Assembly: GCA_947631685.1 (NCBI GenBank)
Contig: CANRMI010000003.1
Span: forward strand, 180,451-244,450
Reading direction: 5' to 3'
Length of the DNA: 64,000 nt
From: an uncultured Lachnospiraceae bacterium
Lineage (GTDB): Bacteria; Bacillota; Clostridia; Lachnospirales; Lachnospiraceae
The translations under genes and the position numbers were made by a program. Below, piece by piece: positions 21,059-28,424 of the stretch; the first letter of the stretch is position 1, and every line of letters starts with the position of its first letter. The notes beneath the pieces were generated by a model, which saw only the letters and a program-made list of their open reading frames with translations, was not told the DNA's origin and did no database searches.

Positions 21059-21916
21059 ATGCTGGATGTCATTGCGGATACTTTGGTGGATACGGCCAGG
21101 CTGCTGCCTTTTTTGTTCCTGACCTATCTTGCCATGGAATATTTGGAGCATAAAGCGGCGGACAGGGTAGAAAAAGCCTTGGAAAAGGGCGGCCGGCTGG
21201 GGCCGGTCATAGGGGGTATTCTGGGTATCGTCCCACAATGCGGCTTTTCGGCGGCGGCGGCGGGGCTTTACGCAGGGAGAGTGATCACGCTTGGCACCCT
21301 GATTTCCGTCTATCTTTCCACCTCTGATGAAATGCTGCCCATACTGATTTCCGAAGCGGACAGGGTAGGATTTGGCGCTATTTTTAAAATATTGGCGCTC
21401 AAGGCGGCTGTGGGCATGGCGGCCGGTCTGGTGATAGATATTCTGATACATCCCAAACATGAGGCGCAGGGGCATATCCATGAATTTTGCGAGCATGAGC
21501 ACTGTCACTGCGAGGAGGGCGGCAGTATCTGGAAATCCGCCATGATCCATACCCTGCAGATCGCGTTTTTCATTCTGCTGATCTCATTTGCGCTGAATGT
21601 TCTGCTGTTTTTCTTTGGAGAGGAGGTACTGGGCAGGCTGATCTTAAACCGCCCTGTGGCGGGAGAACTGCTGGCGGCGTTAGTAGGGCTTCTCCCTAAC
21701 TGCGCGGCTTCCGTAGTACTGACCAGACTCTATCTGGACGGCGCCATGAGCTTCGCGGCCTGTATGTCCGGCCTCCTAACCGGTGCCGGTGTGGGAAGTC
21801 TGGTGCTTTTCAGAGTCAACCGGAACAAAAAGGAGAATATAAAAATCCTGCTTCTGCTGTATGGGATCGGCGTAGCGGCAGGATTAATCCTGGAAGGAAT
21901 CGGGTATTCTTTATAA
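21059..21916 (+). CDS. Putative 10-TM metal exporter
   Basis: This 285-residue polytopic protein fits the PF11449-type putative heavy-metal exporter family, often annotated as a manganese or arsenic exporter. It has twin repeats: GILGIVPQCGFSAAAAGLYA in the first half and VGLLPNCAASVVLTRLYLDG in the second, each with a Pro-x-Cys/Asn-Cys turn. A His/Cys-rich loop between the halves (about residues 137-157, HIHEFCEHEHCHC) looks metal-binding. It directly follows the two ChrA genes, so the three may form an ion-export operon. The substrate is not shown by sequence. Confidence 0.75.
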   Translation: MLDVIADTLVDTARLLPFLFLTYLAMEYLEHKAADRVEKALEKGGRLGPVIGGILGIVPQCGFSAAAAGLYAGRVITLGTLISVYLSTSDEMLPILISEADRVGFGAIFKILALKAAVGMAAGLVIDILIHPKHEAQGHIHEFCEHEHCHCEEGGSIWKSAMIHTLQIAFFILLISFALNVLLFFFGEEVLGRLILNRPVAGELLAALVGLLPNCAASVVLTRLYLDGAMSFAACMSGLLTGAGVGSLVLFRVNRNKKENIKILLLLYGIGVAAGLILEGIGYSL

Positions 21917-21942
21917 AAAGGCAGGAAAAATAAAAAAAGGTA

Positions 21943-21971
21943 TTGCTTTTTTGATTTCCTTATAATATAAT
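21943..21971 (+). promoter_or_regulatory. Promoter of tRNA-Lys
   Basis: TTGCTT (21943-21948), a 17-base spacer and TATAAT (21966-21971). A second overlapping TATAAT lies five bases upstream. It is 34 bp before the tRNA. Confidence 0.65.
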
Positions 21972-22004
21972 CATACTTGCGTTGTGATTCACGATGCGGA
22001 TTAG

Positions 22005-22077
22005 GCACCGCTAGCTCAGTTGGTAGAGCACCTGACTCTTAATCAGGGTGTCCAGGGTTCGAGCCCCTGGCGGTGCA
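22005..22077 (+). tRNA. tRNA-Lys (anticodon CTT)
   Basis: The cloverleaf can be drawn directly. The acceptor stem is GCACCGC with GCGGTGC, the D-arm GCTCAGTTGGTAGAGC, the anticodon stem CCTGA/TCAGG with loop CTCTTAA (anticodon CTT at 22038-22040), and the T-arm has GGTTCGAGCC. The discriminator is A22077. CCA is not encoded. Confidence 0.97.
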
Positions 22078-22105
22078 TACACTCTCTTTTGAGAGCGCAA
22101 AAGTA

Positions 22106-22147
22106 CTGGCTTTGAGGACATTGAGCCTCGGGGTTGGTGCTTTTTTT
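22106..22147 (+). terminator. Terminator of tRNA-Lys
   Basis: A 12-bp RNA stem (22106-22117 with 22126-22137, eight-base loop) contains several G-U pairs, so it folds well only in the + strand transcript. It is followed by TGC and seven Ts. Confidence 0.65.
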
Positions 22148-22174
22148 ATATAGAAAAGAGTGGAGAGGACAAAT

Positions 22175-22942
22175 ATGATTTTTGAAACGCACGCGCACTA
22201 CGATGATAAAGCATTTGAACAGGACAGGGACGAGCTGTTGAAGCAGCTGCCGAAGGCAGGCATAGGCAGGGTGGTAAATATCGGTGCCGATATACAATCC
22301 TGCAAAAACACCCTGGCGCTTATGGAAAAATATCTTTTTGTATACGGTGCCCTGGGGGTGCATCCCAGCGAAACGGCGTCTTTGACGGAAAAGGACATGG
22401 AATGGCTGAAAGAGAACTGCCGCCATGAAAAGTGCGTGGCAGTAGGGGAAATCGGGCTGGATTACCACTGGCCGGAGCCGGAAAAAGAAATTCAGAAGAA
22501 ATGGTTTATCCGCCAGCTGGAGCTGGCCAGGGAAGTGAAGCTGCCTGTAGTGATTCATTCCAGGGAAGCCGCTAAGGATACGGTGGATATTATGCGGGAT
22601 CTGCGGGCTGAGGAGATAGGGGGCATTGTCCATTGCTTTTCCTATAGCAGGGAGACGGCGGCGGTCTTTTTAGATATGGGCTTTTATTTTGGCATAGGAG
22701 GAGTCATCACTTTCAAAAACGCGAAAAAGTTAAAGGAAGCGGTGGAATACATTCCCCTGGACAGGATCGTGGTGGAAACGGACAGCCCTTATCTGGCGCC
22801 GGAACCCAACCGGGGAAAACGAAACAATTCCCTGAATCTTCCATATATTATAGAAGAAATAGCCGGAATTAAAAATGTTTCGACGGAAGAAACGGAAGCT
22901 GCTGTGTGGCAGAATGCAGAAAAAGTATATAAATTTGTCTAA
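22175..22942 (+). CDS. tatD: TatD family metal-dependent hydrolase
   Basis: A 255-residue TIM-barrel DNase of the TatD family. Metal-site motifs are present: ETHAHYDD at the N-terminus, GEIGLDYHW, VIHSREA, IVHCFSY and VETDSPYLAPEP. Bacterial TatD enzymes are two-metal nucleases tied to DNA repair and quality control. The ATG at 22175 gives the usual family start (MIFETHAHYDD) with GGAGAGG seven bases upstream; a GTG five codons earlier lies in that ribosome site. It stands between tRNA-Lys and the GGDEF gene. Confidence 0.93.
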   Translation: MIFETHAHYDDKAFEQDRDELLKQLPKAGIGRVVNIGADIQSCKNTLALMEKYLFVYGALGVHPSETASLTEKDMEWLKENCRHEKCVAVGEIGLDYHWPEPEKEIQKKWFIRQLELAREVKLPVVIHSREAAKDTVDIMRDLRAEEIGGIVHCFSYSRETAAVFLDMGFYFGIGGVITFKNAKKLKEAVEYIPLDRIVVETDSPYLAPEPNRGKRNNSLNLPYIIEEIAGIKNVSTEETEAAVWQNAEKVYKFV

Positions 22943-22980
22943 AATTTTGTAAAGAAAGTATTTAATTGGTAATTAGTGTA

Positions 22981-22989
22981 TGGTATAAT
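22981..22989 (+). promoter_or_regulatory. Extended -10 promoter of the GGDEF gene
   Basis: TGGTATAATG gives a TGn extended -10 with perfect TATAAT (22984-22989), 41 bp before the GTG start. There is no good -35, which is common for extended -10 promoters. Confidence 0.5.
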
Positions 22990-23029
22990 GGTACTAAGTA
23001 TACAAACAATAACTTGAGGGGGAGAAGCG

Positions 23030-24703
23030 GTGAAGCGGCATTGTGAAAAAGCAAAAAAATATTTCATCTGTATGACACTCTGCCTGGCAACTCTGCTGAG
23101 TTTTATTTTATGTGCGAGAACCTCCCATGCGGAAGAAAAACGGTATCGGATTTTGTTCATCAGTTCTTATTCTTATACATGGGATGCCGTACAGCTGCAG
23201 ATAGAAGGTATTAAGGCGGGCGTGCCCGACGGTACGATAGTGGACTATGAGTTTATGGACACCAAGCGGGTGGATGATGAGACCAGTTTGAATTTATTTT
23301 ATGAGGGACTTGCCTACCGTATGTCGCAGTCGGAGCCCTATGACGCCATCATCCTGGGGGATGACGCGGCCTTAAAATTCGGTCTGGAACACAAAGAAGA
23401 TATATTCCAGGGAATACCGCTTATATTTGAGGGCGTCAACGATCTGGAGCTGGCGCAGGAAGCGGTAAAGGATCCCATGATCGGCGGTATTCTGGAAAGC
23501 CTGTCTGTGGAAAGCAATATCGATCTGGCGCTGAGCCTTTATCCTAACGCTACCCGGGTAGTGGGGATTCTCGACGACAGCCTGACAGGGGAAGCGGAAC
23601 GTAAAAATTTTTACAGCGTACAGGACAAATATCCCAATCTGGAATTTTCAGAGATCAATACTTCGGAACTTTCGACAGCGGCAATCAAAAAGAACCTTTT
23701 GGATCTGGATGAGAATACCATTTTGATTTATGTGGTAATGACGGAAGACAACAATGGCCGGAATTACACCAATCGGGAATCCATGGAGATGATCGCGGAG
23801 TTCGCGCCCATCCCTGCGTTTCGTATGGTAGAGGGCGGAATCGGTTACGGTGTGCTGGGAGGCAATATCGTTTCCATGCAAAGCTCCGGAGAGCGGGCGG
23901 CAGAGCTGGCGATCAACGTAATCAAAGGGAGAGTCAAGCTGGAGAACGCCAGCCTGATTCTGGAGAGTCCCAATATTTACTGCATTGACGAGCAGATAAT
24001 GAAAAAGTACGGACTCAAAAAGAGCCAGTTCCCGGAAGGTACGGTTTTTGTCAATCATAGGCCCTCCTTTATAGAAAGAAATAAACAGATACTTGTGCCG
24101 GGAATCATTCTGCTGCTGGCGCTGATCGTATTGGCAGGCTGGATGGGCGTAGACAATCTTCGGAGAAGAAAGCTGACAGCGGATCTGGAGGAAGCCCGTC
24201 AATATCTGGAAAACGCGTCCCAGCATGACTTCTTAACGGGGCTTCCCAACCGTTCTAAATTTATGGCTGATTTGGAAGAGGTAGTGGGGAACAAGATTCC
24301 CTGTACGGTCATTATGCTGGATATTGATAATTTCAAGCACATCAACGATACCTACGGGCATACGGCCGGAGATGAGGCGCTGCAGCAGGTAGCGGCTCGC
24401 CTGCAGGCATTGAAAACGCCGCTGCTTACGCCCTATCGTTTCGCGGGGGATGAATTTATCGTGATCGTCAGAAGCAATGTGCGCAAGATTACGGAAACCG
24501 CGGCGGTGCAGTGTCTGGCAGTGTTCCAGAAGCCTTTCAAGCTGGATGGCAAGAAGTACGACATTGGCGGCAGTGTGGGAGCGGCTTCCTATCCTACGGA
24601 CGCGCTGGATGGCGAGCAGCTGATCATTCTGGCGGATGACGCTATGTACCACGTAAAGAAAAACGGAAAGAACGCCTACGCGTTCTTTGGAGAATACGAA
24701 TAA
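23030..24703 (+). CDS. Membrane diguanylate cyclase with extracellular ABC-type sensor domain
   Basis: A 557-residue protein with a signal/anchor segment (residues ~10-30, cleavage-like SHA), an extracellular region of about 320 residues resembling ABC substrate-binding (PF04392-like) domains (RILFISSYSYTWDAVQLQIEG), one membrane helix near residues 350-370 (ILLLALIVLAGW), and a C-terminal GGDEF domain. The active-site loop reads RFAGDEF, the AGDEF variant compatible with cyclase activity, and LDIDNFKHINDTYGH is intact. No RxxD product-inhibition site is seen five residues before it. It probably senses a small ligand and makes cyclic di-GMP. The start is GTG after GAGGGGGAGAAGCG. Confidence 0.88.
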   Translation: MKRHCEKAKKYFICMTLCLATLLSFILCARTSHAEEKRYRILFISSYSYTWDAVQLQIEGIKAGVPDGTIVDYEFMDTKRVDDETSLNLFYEGLAYRMSQSEPYDAIILGDDAALKFGLEHKEDIFQGIPLIFEGVNDLELAQEAVKDPMIGGILESLSVESNIDLALSLYPNATRVVGILDDSLTGEAERKNFYSVQDKYPNLEFSEINTSELSTAAIKKNLLDLDENTILIYVVMTEDNNGRNYTNRESMEMIAEFAPIPAFRMVEGGIGYGVLGGNIVSMQSSGERAAELAINVIKGRVKLENASLILESPNIYCIDEQIMKKYGLKKSQFPEGTVFVNHRPSFIERNKQILVPGIILLLALIVLAGWMGVDNLRRRKLTADLEEARQYLENASQHDFLTGLPNRSKFMADLEEVVGNKIPCTVIMLDIDNFKHINDTYGHTAGDEALQQVAARLQALKTPLLTPYRFAGDEFIVIVRSNVRKITETAAVQCLAVFQKPFKLDGKKYDIGGSVGAASYPTDALDGEQLIILADDAMYHVKKNGKNAYAFFGEYE

Positions 24704-24728
24704 TTTATTGAAAAACAATAAAAATATA

Positions 24729-24757
24729 TTGACAATCGAGAAAACTCGTGCTATATT
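24729..24757 (+). promoter_or_regulatory. Promoter of the DUF2975-HTH-DUF4173 module
   Basis: Perfect TTGACA (24729-24734), 17-base spacer, TATATT (24752-24757). The spacer contains the perfect inverted repeat CGAG-AAAA-CTCG (24737-24748), a possible operator, and overlaps the left arm of a long hairpin. The start point would be near 24764. Confidence 0.8.
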
Positions 24758-24790
24758 CATGACAATAAGTCAGATTAGCACGAGTTTTTT
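24741..24790 (+). terminator. Terminator of the GGDEF gene, overlapping the next promoter
   Basis: Thirteen-base arms AAAACTCGTGCTA (24741-24753) and TAGCACGAGTTTT (24776-24788) enclose a 22-base loop and end in TTTTTT. RNA from the upstream gene can form the hairpin, but RNA begun at the promoter inside it lacks the left arm and so escapes. Confidence 0.65.
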
Positions 24791-24821
24791 ATTGATGTCT
24801 GGCTCGTAAGGAGGAAAACAG

Positions 24822-25274
24822 TTGAAAAAGGAAAGCATTGTACGAATCACAAAACTTCTGCTGGATTTTATGTTTTTTTCGGGAATCCTGATTACCGTGT
24901 CCCTTCCGTTTACGCTGCCCTGGGTGGCGGATCTGTATTTGGAGGCTCTGCGCGCCCACTATGCGGAGTACGTTGTCATTTATTTCGCGTTGGGGATTTT
25001 GGCGGTGGCTATATTGGGAGAGCTGCGGAAGATGTTCCGCACCGTCCTGAAGGAGGACTGCTTTGTGGATGAAAATGTAGTCAGTCTTCAAAGAATGGGA
25101 ACCTACAGCTTTATGATCGCGGCGATTTCTTTAGTGCGTACCATTATGTTTGCTACTATCGCCATGTCCGTGGTGACGCTGGTATTCATGATCGCGGGAC
25201 TCTTCAGCAAAGTTCTGGCGTTCGTGTTTGAAGAAGCGATCCGCTATAAAAAAGAAAACGATCTGACAATATAA
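24822..25274 (+). CDS. DUF2975 family membrane protein
   Basis: A 150-residue protein with four membrane helices (about residues 12-30, 46-64, 83-105 and 110-132) and a charged end (EEAIRYKKENDLTI). Size and topology, and the adjacent small HTH gene, fit the DUF2975 (YoaS-like) family, whose role is unknown. The start is TTG at 24822 with AAGGAGG about seven bases upstream. The pairing with a Cro-type regulator suggests the membrane protein may control the regulator or be controlled by it, but this is inference. Confidence 0.75.
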   Translation: MKKESIVRITKLLLDFMFFSGILITVSLPFTLPWVADLYLEALRAHYAEYVVIYFALGILAVAILGELRKMFRTVLKEDCFVDENVVSLQRMGTYSFMIAAISLVRTIMFATIAMSVVTLVFMIAGLFSKVLAFVFEEAIRYKKENDLTI

Positions 25275-25284
25275 GGAGGTCCGT

Positions 25285-25515
25285 ATGGCGATCAGAATCA
25301 ATTTGGACGTGGTAATGGCCCAGCGCAAAAAGGGTTTGACGGAGCTGGCCGGAGAGATAGATTTAACCCTGGCAAATCTTTCCATACTGAAAAACAATAA
25401 GGCAAAGGCCGTCAGGTTTTCTACTTTGGACGCGATCTGTAAGGCCCTGCACTGCCAGCCGGGAGATATTCTGGAATATGTGGAAGAGGAGGAAGAAGAT
25501 CATGGACAGTCGTGA
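25285..25515 (+). CDS. Small Cro/XRE-type helix-turn-helix regulator (YozG-like)
   Basis: A 76-residue DNA-binding protein consisting of one HTH domain: ITELAGEIDLTLANLS-type helices around residues 18-35, then RFSTLDAICKALHCQPGDIL, typical of the YozG/COG3655 group. The end is acidic (EEEEEDHG). It starts 11 bp after the DUF2975 gene with AAGGAGGTCCGT as ribosome site, and its 3' end overlaps the DUF4173 gene by 14 bp. It is the natural candidate to bind the CGAG inverted repeat in the module's promoter. Confidence 0.88.
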   Translation: MAIRINLDVVMAQRKKGLTELAGEIDLTLANLSILKNNKAKAVRFSTLDAICKALHCQPGDILEYVEEEEEDHGQS

Positions 25516-25681
25516 AACTATGGACAGTCATGAAGCCATGGGCAATAGTGAACCCATGAACAGTCGTGAAGCTATATACAATAATGGAACCATAGATAAT
25601 AATGGAACCTGGCAGATGCAGCCGCGGCAGTCACAGCCGTATATCAACGGGCAGCAGTCACAGCCGTATGCTAACGGGCAG
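25502..25681 (+). repeat. Tandem 18-bp and 27-bp coding repeats
   Basis: Six degenerate 18-bp units (25502-25609), each beginning ATGGACAGTCRTGAA or a variant, are followed by two nearly identical 27-bp units (25628-25654, 25655-25681) differing at the ATATC/ATGCT codons. All unit lengths are multiples of three, so expansion keeps the frame. Confidence 0.85.
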
Positions 25682-27229
25682 CAGCCTGTATATGCCTATT
25701 ATGTATCGCCGGCGCCCAGACCGGAGAGTCCTCAGACCAGGAATTTAAAGAAAAACTACGGAATACTGAGCTTGGGATGTCTGCTGTACGCCTGTTGTTA
25801 CGCATTGTGTATGTACCGGAACAGTAACGGCGTTACCTATCCGATTTTTCTGGCTGGGAGCCTCTGGTTTTATCTGTTCTGTATGAAAAAGCTGGAAGTG
25901 CCGCTCAAAAAGGACAGCGTTTTTTATATGGGCGCGATCCTGCTCTTGGGTATATCGACGTTTCTGACAGCGGACGGCAGGATCGTTGCCATGAACAAAA
26001 CAGGAATTACCGTGTTGATCATCAGCTTTCTGCTGCACCAGTTCTATCAGGATAAAAACTGGACCTTTGGAAGGTATACCGGATATGTGATCACGGCACT
26101 GTTTGGCAGTCTGGGTGAGATTCACAGGCCCTTTGTGGATAGGTCCGCGTATCGCAGGGAACAGGGCAAAAAGGGCAGCGGACTGGTTTTATATTTGATC
26201 ATAGGAGCCTGCGTGGGCATACCGCTGCTCTTTATTGTCTGGCTGCTGCTTATCAGCGCGGACAGGATATTCCTGCGCATGACCGAGAATATGTTTTCCT
26301 CTTTTCGGGCAGGAAATATTTTTGGAATATTGTTTACGGTAATTTTTATGTTCTTTTTCAGCTACTGTATGATGGCTTATCTTTCCAAACGCACTTTTTC
26401 GGAAGAGTATAAGGAAAGACCTCAAACGGAAGCGGTAATCGCCATTACAGTATCTTTGCCGCTGACGCTTTTGTATCTGGTATTCAGCGGCGTACAGATT
26501 TTCGGACTGTTTCTGCGCCGGATCGATATAAGCGGGTACACTTATGCGGAGTATGCCAGGGAAGGCTTCTTTCAGCTGCTGGCCGTGTGCCTGATCAATC
26601 TGGTGCTGGTATTGGTAGGGATTGCGTATTTTAAGGAAAATGTGGTACTAAAAGGCATATTGACAGTTATGTCACTTTGTACCTATGTGATGATCGGCTC
26701 TTCCGCGATGCGTATGATCCTCTATATAAAGCATTACTATCTGACATTTTTGCGAGTCTTTGTGCTCTGGTCGCTGGTGGTGCTCCTGATCCTGTTCACA
26801 GGAGTGTTGATCCATATTTACAAAAAGCGGTTTCCGCTGTTTCGGTATAGTATGGTCGTGGTGACGCTCTGTTATCTGGTCCTTTCTTTTGGACATCCGG
26901 ACTATTGGATCGCGAAATGCAATGCCGCCAATATGGGAGGGAAACCCAGCAGCTTCTTTGACGCGAATGCTTACAAAGATTATTCATATATGACAAGACT
27001 GTCGGCAGATGCCGCTCCGGCGCTGGCGGAGGTTTTAAAGAAAGAGGGCTTTTCCATGGAAATGGATTCCATGGAGGTGGATTCCATGGAAGTACCGGCA
27101 GGATCTTTGCGCTGGGAAGAGGATGGCTGGGGTTACTATTATCTGGAGAAGATATATCTTCAGTATGAAAGCATGGGAATCCGCAGTTTTAACCTTTCCA
27201 AATATATCGCGTTTCAGGTATTGTGGTAG
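25502..27229 (+). CDS. DUF4173-type polytopic membrane protein with repeat-rich N-terminus
   Basis: A protein of 575 residues with about ten membrane helices from residue ~85 onward and a C-terminal soluble part resembling DUF4173 proteins (KDYSYMTRLSADAAPAL, then SFNLSKYIA). The first 36 residues are six hexapeptides of MDSREx type, followed by two copies of QSQPYxNGQ, so the cytoplasmic start is low-complexity. A MEMDSMEVDSMEV run lies near the C-terminus. The ATG at 25502 is preferred over one at 25478, since GAGGAGGAAGAAG immediately precedes it. Function unknown; it completes a module with the DUF2975 and HTH genes. Confidence 0.75.
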   Translation: MDSRETMDSHEAMGNSEPMNSREAIYNNGTIDNNGTWQMQPRQSQPYINGQQSQPYANGQQPVYAYYVSPAPRPESPQTRNLKKNYGILSLGCLLYACCYALCMYRNSNGVTYPIFLAGSLWFYLFCMKKLEVPLKKDSVFYMGAILLLGISTFLTADGRIVAMNKTGITVLIISFLLHQFYQDKNWTFGRYTGYVITALFGSLGEIHRPFVDRSAYRREQGKKGSGLVLYLIIGACVGIPLLFIVWLLLISADRIFLRMTENMFSSFRAGNIFGILFTVIFMFFFSYCMMAYLSKRTFSEEYKERPQTEAVIAITVSLPLTLLYLVFSGVQIFGLFLRRIDISGYTYAEYAREGFFQLLAVCLINLVLVLVGIAYFKENVVLKGILTVMSLCTYVMIGSSAMRMILYIKHYYLTFLRVFVLWSLVVLLILFTGVLIHIYKKRFPLFRYSMVVVTLCYLVLSFGHPDYWIAKCNAANMGGKPSSFFDANAYKDYSYMTRLSADAAPALAEVLKKEGFSMEMDSMEVDSMEVPAGSLRWEEDGWGYYYLEKIYLQYESMGIRSFNLSKYIAFQVLW

Positions 27230-27486
27230 AAATACAGCTGGTCCGCAGTGGAAAGGGAAGCTTTAATGATGTGATACCCAGTGGCAATATCCCCATCGGA
27301 ATCTTTCAGACCTTTGACGGATTTCAGATAGAAGATATTGGGGAGGACGGCTCCCAGGATATTCTGCTGGTCGGCCTTTACGGCGTAGAAGAAGAGCTGT
27401 GCCGGGACATTCGGGTATATACAGAAGACACAAATGGATATATACTGAATAGAGAACTTACACAGGAATTAAAAAAGGAAGAATGA
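27223..27486 (+). CDS. Small hypothetical protein, possible gene remnant
   Basis: An 87-codon open frame starting at GTG, overlapping the end of the preceding gene by seven bases in another frame. No good ribosome site is visible. The sequence (IFQTFDGFQIEDIGEDGSQD, ILLVGLYGVEE, IRVYTEDTNGYIL) resembles one FG-GAP/VCBS-like blade with an EDGSQD turn, such as normally repeats in larger secreted proteins, yet there is no signal peptide. It may be the surviving C-terminal piece of a lost gene, or a small translated protein. Not recognised further. Confidence 0.4.
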   Translation: MVEIQLVRSGKGSFNDVIPSGNIPIGIFQTFDGFQIEDIGEDGSQDILLVGLYGVEEELCRDIRVYTEDTNGYILNRELTQELKKEE

Positions 27487-27516
27487 CACAAAGAACTGTC
27501 CGGAGGTACATGGAAA

Positions 27517-28296
27517 ATGAGTCTGCTTATAAAGGGGATCGTCTGCTTTATTGCGGGTCTGGGCGCCGGTCTGGGGACCGGTTTTGCCGGAATGAGCGCT
27601 GCCGCAGTCATCAGCCCCGTATTGATTACCTTTCTGGGAATCCCAGCCTATGAAGCGGTAGGGATCGCGCTGGCGAGCGATGTACTGGCAAGCGCCGTGA
27701 GCGCCTATACCTACGGGAAAAATAAAAATCTGGATATCCGTAATGGGCTTGTCATGATGGGGGCCGTATTGCTTTTTACTCTGGCAGGCAGCTGGGCAGC
27801 CAGCCGGGTTCCCAACACCACAATGGGAAGCTTTTCCGTCTTTATGACGATGCTGCTAGGGATCCGTTTTCTTGTCAGGCCTGTTATGACCACCAAAGAG
27901 GCCATGGCGAAGGTGAGCGTCCGAAAACGCGTGTTCCAGTCTTTGGTCAGCGGTTCGGCAGTGGGCTTTATCTGCGGCTTTGTGGGCGCGGGCGGCGGTA
28001 TGATGATGCTCCTTCTGCTCACCAGTGTTCTTGGATATGAATTGAAAACAGCCGTGGGCACCAGCGTTTTTATCATGGCTTTTACGGCGTTGACCGGTGC
28101 CTTAAGTCATTTTGCCATTGGAGGCGCCCCCGATTTGTGGTGCCTCGTCTTTTGTGTGGTGTTTACCCTGCTGTGGGCGAGGATCGCGGCCTTGTTTGCC
28201 AACAGAGCGGAGCCCAAAGTCTTGAACCGGGTGGTAGGCTGTATCCTGTTGGTCCTGGGAATGGCTGTTTTATCCGTCAGATTTTTTGTAAGATAA
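27517..28296 (+). CDS. TauE/SafE-type sulfite/anion permease
   Basis: A 259-residue membrane protein with about eight helices in two repeats. The first carries GLGTGFAGMSAAAVISPVLI and the second GFICGFVGAGGGMMMLLLLT, the paired glycine-rich motifs of the TauE/SafE/YfcA family (sulfite, sulfonate or other organic-anion export). GGAGGTACATGG lies upstream of the ATG. The substrate is unknown. An inverted repeat with a T run follows the gene. Confidence 0.88.
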   Translation: MSLLIKGIVCFIAGLGAGLGTGFAGMSAAAVISPVLITFLGIPAYEAVGIALASDVLASAVSAYTYGKNKNLDIRNGLVMMGAVLLFTLAGSWAASRVPNTTMGSFSVFMTMLLGIRFLVRPVMTTKEAMAKVSVRKRVFQSLVSGSAVGFICGFVGAGGGMMMLLLLTSVLGYELKTAVGTSVFIMAFTALTGALSHFAIGGAPDLWCLVFCVVFTLLWARIAALFANRAEPKVLNRVVGCILLVLGMAVLSVRFFVR

Positions 28297-28312
28297 TATT
28301 AATTGGAAATTC

Positions 28313-28373
28313 AGATAATCCAGTTGAAAAACCTCAAAATGCTGCGGTATAATAAAAAAGGATTATCTTTTTT
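28313..28373 (+). terminator. Long-loop hairpin with T run after the TauE gene
   Basis: Nine-base arms AGATAATCC (28313-28321) and GGATTATCT (28360-28368) are followed by TTTTTT. The 38-base loop contains the next gene's -35 and -10. The long loop makes terminator activity uncertain. Confidence 0.45.
28324..28353 (+). promoter_or_regulatory. Promoter of the ABC/FtsX operon
   Basis: TTGAAA (28324-28329), 18-base spacer, TATAAT (28348-28353). It lies inside the hairpin loop described at 28313-28373 and about 72 bp before the ATPase gene. Confidence 0.65.
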
Positions 28374-28424
28374 CAATGAGGTGTGCGATAGGGCTTTTTG
28401 AGTAGCCGATGAGGAAGGCCGGAT

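Noticed and set aside
20579..21550. Long minus-strand open frame (323 codons)
   Set aside because: It is antisense to the second chromate transporter and the exporter gene, which have clear family motifs; its composition is a mirror of their codon bias.
22082..22095. CTCTC-TTTT-GAGAG hairpin just after tRNA-Lys as its terminator
   Set aside because: Only five base pairs and no T run; the larger hairpin with seven Ts at 22106-22147 is a better candidate.
22043..22633. Minus-strand open frame crossing tRNA-Lys and tatD
   Set aside because: It includes the antisense of a tRNA and of a conserved gene, with no ribosome site.
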